64,000 nucleotides of DNA from Paenibacillus tengchongensis (GTDB lineage: Bacteria > Bacillota > Bacilli > Paenibacillales > Paenibacillaceae), in contig NZ_WACP01000001.1 in the NCBI RefSeq assembly GCF_008973665.1, positions 310,001-374,000 of the forward strand, given 5' to 3'. Each line of letters begins with the position of its first letter. Positions within the stretch are counted from its first letter, which is position 1. Shown here piece by piece: positions 62,428-64,000 of the stretch. The notes beneath the pieces are model-generated. The model did not search any database. It saw only the letters and a program-made list of their open reading frames with translations, and had not been told where the DNA came from. Position numbers and translations under genes: made by a program.

Positions 62428-63456
62428 TTGTTTCAGCTATCCGAGAAGCAGGCTCAGGACATCGTCGATAAAATGATGATGGACATCCCCTATAATATCA
62501 ACATTATGAACGGTCAAGGCATTATCGTCGGCAGCGGCACCAAAGAACGTGTCGGCACCGTGCACCAGGGCGCGGTCAAGGCGCTGGCCACCGGCACCAT
62601 GGTCGAAGTGTGGGAAGACGGCAAGTATGAGCGGAAAGGCACCAATGAGCCGATCGTCATCGGCGATACCCGGGTCGGTGTCATCGGCATCACCGGCAAT
62701 CCCGATGAGGTGCGCCCGTTCTGCAATATTGTGCGGACCACGGTCGCACTGCTGATTGAACAGAAGAACGCCCTGGAGGATCTCGCCAATGCGGCGAGCC
62801 GCAAGAAGGCTTTTTTCGAGCAGCTGCTGTCCCATCAAGGAGCCTATACGCACAAGCAGAAGAAAGAGGCCGCAGCCTATCAGATCGACCTGCACCTGAG
62901 GACAACCGTGCTGTACATCAAGCATTGGCACCCGGAGGAAGAGGAGGCCAAACTGGCGCTGCGGCATCCGTCTTTTCAGCCGGAGAAGGGCACATGGCTG
63001 ATCCTGGTGCAGAACCAGCCGGACGGCAGCAAGCTGACCGGCCAGATTCTCCGCAGCGGGCCGAATGTACGGGTCTCCGCGGGCAACGAGGAGGCGGTCA
63101 TCTCGGCAAGCTATACCCAGGCTAAGGCGGCAATGGGTATTCTGGAAGCGCTGAAGCCTGCTGCCCAATCCATCCGTTACGGGGAAGCCGAGTTTCTGGT
63201 GCGGCTGAGCCAGGCCCGGCTGACCGATGAACCGAACAGCGCAGCCCGGCTGGAGGATACCTTCGACCTCCTGGAGACGCTGCAAAGCTTCATTAACCAT
63301 AACTGCAGCGTCTCCCATACGGCGGATGCCCTCAATATTCACCGCAATACGCTGCAGTACCGCTTGAAGCGGATCGAGACGGTCACCGGCAAGGACCCGC
63401 GCAATATTCTGCAGCTGTTCGAGCTGACGTATGAACTGCTGGCGATGAACAGATAG
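62428..63456 (+). CDS. CdaR-type (sugar-diacid/PucR) transcriptional regulator
   Basis: 342 residues from TTG at 62428 (AGAAGGAG upstream); GTG at 62416 overlaps that site. The N-terminal sugar-diacid recognition domain (LSEKQAQDIVDKMMMDIPYN INIMNGQGIIVGSGTKERVG, HQGAVKAL) is followed by a GGDEF-like middle and a C-terminal PucR HTH (SVSHTADALNIHRNTLQYRL KRIETVTGKDPRN). CdaR proteins control glycerate, glucarate and galactarate use. A glycerate kinase gene ends just downstream on the other strand. Confidence 0.92.
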   Translation: MFQLSEKQAQDIVDKMMMDIPYNINIMNGQGIIVGSGTKERVGTVHQGAVKALATGTMVEVWEDGKYERKGTNEPIVIGDTRVGVIGITGNPDEVRPFCNIVRTTVALLIEQKNALEDLANAASRKKAFFEQLLSHQGAYTHKQKKEAAAYQIDLHLRTTVLYIKHWHPEEEEAKLALRHPSFQPEKGTWLILVQNQPDGSKLTGQILRSGPNVRVSAGNEEAVISASYTQAKAAMGILEALKPAAQSIRYGEAEFLVRLSQARLTDEPNSAARLEDTFDLLETLQSFINHNCSVSHTADALNIHRNTLQYRLKRIETVTGKDPRNILQLFELTYELLAMNR

Positions 63457-63477
63457 GCGATGGTTCTCAGGTTCAAC

Positions 63478-63650
63478 TTGAATAGTTGGAAAATCGCCAC
63501 CTAATTTCAAATATATAGGGCTTGCAGGAGATTTAGTTCGATAACCGCCACTTAATATGGCCGATAGTCGATAGTTACTCCAATATCGCCAATGTTAAGA
63601 TGCGATAATCCAATTAGATGTGTTTAATCGGTAAAAACGGCTAAATTAGT
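63478..63650. repeat. Dispersed short repeat family, cluster B
   Basis: Motifs of the family seen at 27421-27610: GGAAAATCGCCACCTAAT (63489), CGATAACCGCCACTTAAT (63539), and looser forms (GATGCGATAATCCAATTAG near 63600). Intergenic between the cdaR-like gene and glycerate kinase; no coding content. Confidence 0.55.
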
Positions 63651-63726
63651 GTGCCAAAATCAACCTATATAAAGTTTCAACCTGCTCCCCCGGGCTTCAA
63701 TCTTTATGTTAGGCACTTAGCACAAA

Positions 63727-63770
63727 GGGGCGTTCCCGGCAGCCATGAATACGGCCTCCGGGAACGCCCC
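63727..63770. terminator. Bidirectional terminator between cdaR-like gene and glycerate kinase
   Basis: GGGGCGTTCCCGG (63727-63739) pairs exactly with CCGGGAACGCCCC (63758-63770); short T-tracts on both sides. Confidence 0.75.
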
Positions 63771-63796
63771 TTCTCACTAATTCTACTTGCAGGTCT

Positions 63797-64000
63797 TTAC
63801 TCGCTCAGCTTCAGCACTCTGGCGATATTCTCCAGCGTCCGCTCCACGTTGGCCGGTCCTTCGGCCAGCAGCTTGTCGAGCGCCGCTGCGCCGGGAACGA
63901 TGCCGAATACCGCATCAATGCCCTCGGCATACAGTGTATCGATGCCTTCGCCGATATATCCGGCTACCGCGATGACGCGCTTGCCGCTGGCTTTGGCGGT
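63797..64000 (-). CDS. garK: Glycerate kinase, C-terminal end (5' part beyond window)
   Basis: 68 codons: TAKASGKRVIAVAGYIGEGI ... AVFGIVPGAAALDKLLAEGP ... TLENIARVLKLSE. The PVIAVAG-like strand, FGIVPG and TxENIARVL ending are typical of GarK-type glycerate kinases, which make 2- or 3-phosphoglycerate from D-glycerate. The neighbouring CdaR-type regulator supports this. Confidence 0.85.
   Translation of the reverse strand, partial: TAKASGKRVIAVAGYIGEGIDTLYAEGIDAVFGIVPGAAALDKLLAEGPANVERTLENIARVLKLSE

Overview
The window looks like chromosome of an endospore-forming Paenibacillus-type Firmicute. The evidence is strong AGGAGG-type ribosome sites, a cortex morphogenetic protein CmpA homologue, an SLH-domain exported protein, many Gram-positive-style ABC and lipoprotein genes, and mixed GC content. 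This assignment is inferred from gene content, not from a marker search.

Layout. 1-4.6 kb: a minus-strand Tad/Flp-type pilus or secretion operon (TadZ/CpaE, TadA, TadB, TadC, Flp1-like, TadE-like, the last cut by the window edge). 4.7-9.0 kb: redox and stress genes (DCC-family oxidoreductase, Ohr, glutathione peroxidase with an OhrR-like operator) and an AraC regulator with a GyrI-like neighbour. 9.08-14.8 kb: a decayed island bracketed by a 3' fragment of tRNA-Leu and an intact tRNA-Leu. It holds an IS1182-like remnant, two inverted IS3-family copies, a broken type II thioesterase and a deleted nuclease gene. 14.8-23.3 kb: two HTH regulators, a PAS-like protein, tRNA-Leu/Glu, alanine dehydrogenase, a complete branched-chain amino-acid ABC operon (livHMGFK order) and tRNA-Ser/Asn. 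23.5-36.5 kb: a heterodimeric ABC exporter, unusual GC-rich tandem repeats, and many small housekeeping or hypothetical genes, including CmpA.

36.6-53.9 kb is a large type I-C CRISPR-Cas locus. A cas3-cas5c-cas8c(-cas11c)-cas7c-cas4-cas1-cas2 set on the minus strand is flanked by two long arrays (about 52 and 56 repeats). Their repeats differ at three positions, including a compensatory pair in the stem. Between cas3 and array 2 lies a third, decayed array with its own decayed leader.

The most interesting object is in the approximately 530-bp gap between cas3 and cas5c. On the + strand there is a degenerate CRISPR repeat with a shortened stem, followed by a guide-like sequence and an intrinsic terminator. 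In the exact register expected from an 11-nt I-C crRNA handle, the guide matches a nearby site next to a 5'-TTC PAM at positions 1-5 and 7-14. The only mismatch is at position 6, which is flipped out in type I complexes. That site covers the candidate promoter of a small uncharacterised gene that lies upstream of cas5c. This has the architecture of a CRISPR-regulated toxin-antitoxin (CreTA-like) or cas autoregulatory (CreR-like) module.

54-64 kb: a TetM-like translation GTPase, an SDR dehydrogenase, an SLH/PrcB-like exported protein, a 1050-residue NACHT STAND NTPase with pentapeptide-like C-terminus (a possible defence gene), a lipoprotein, a CdaR-type regulator and the end of a glycerate kinase gene.
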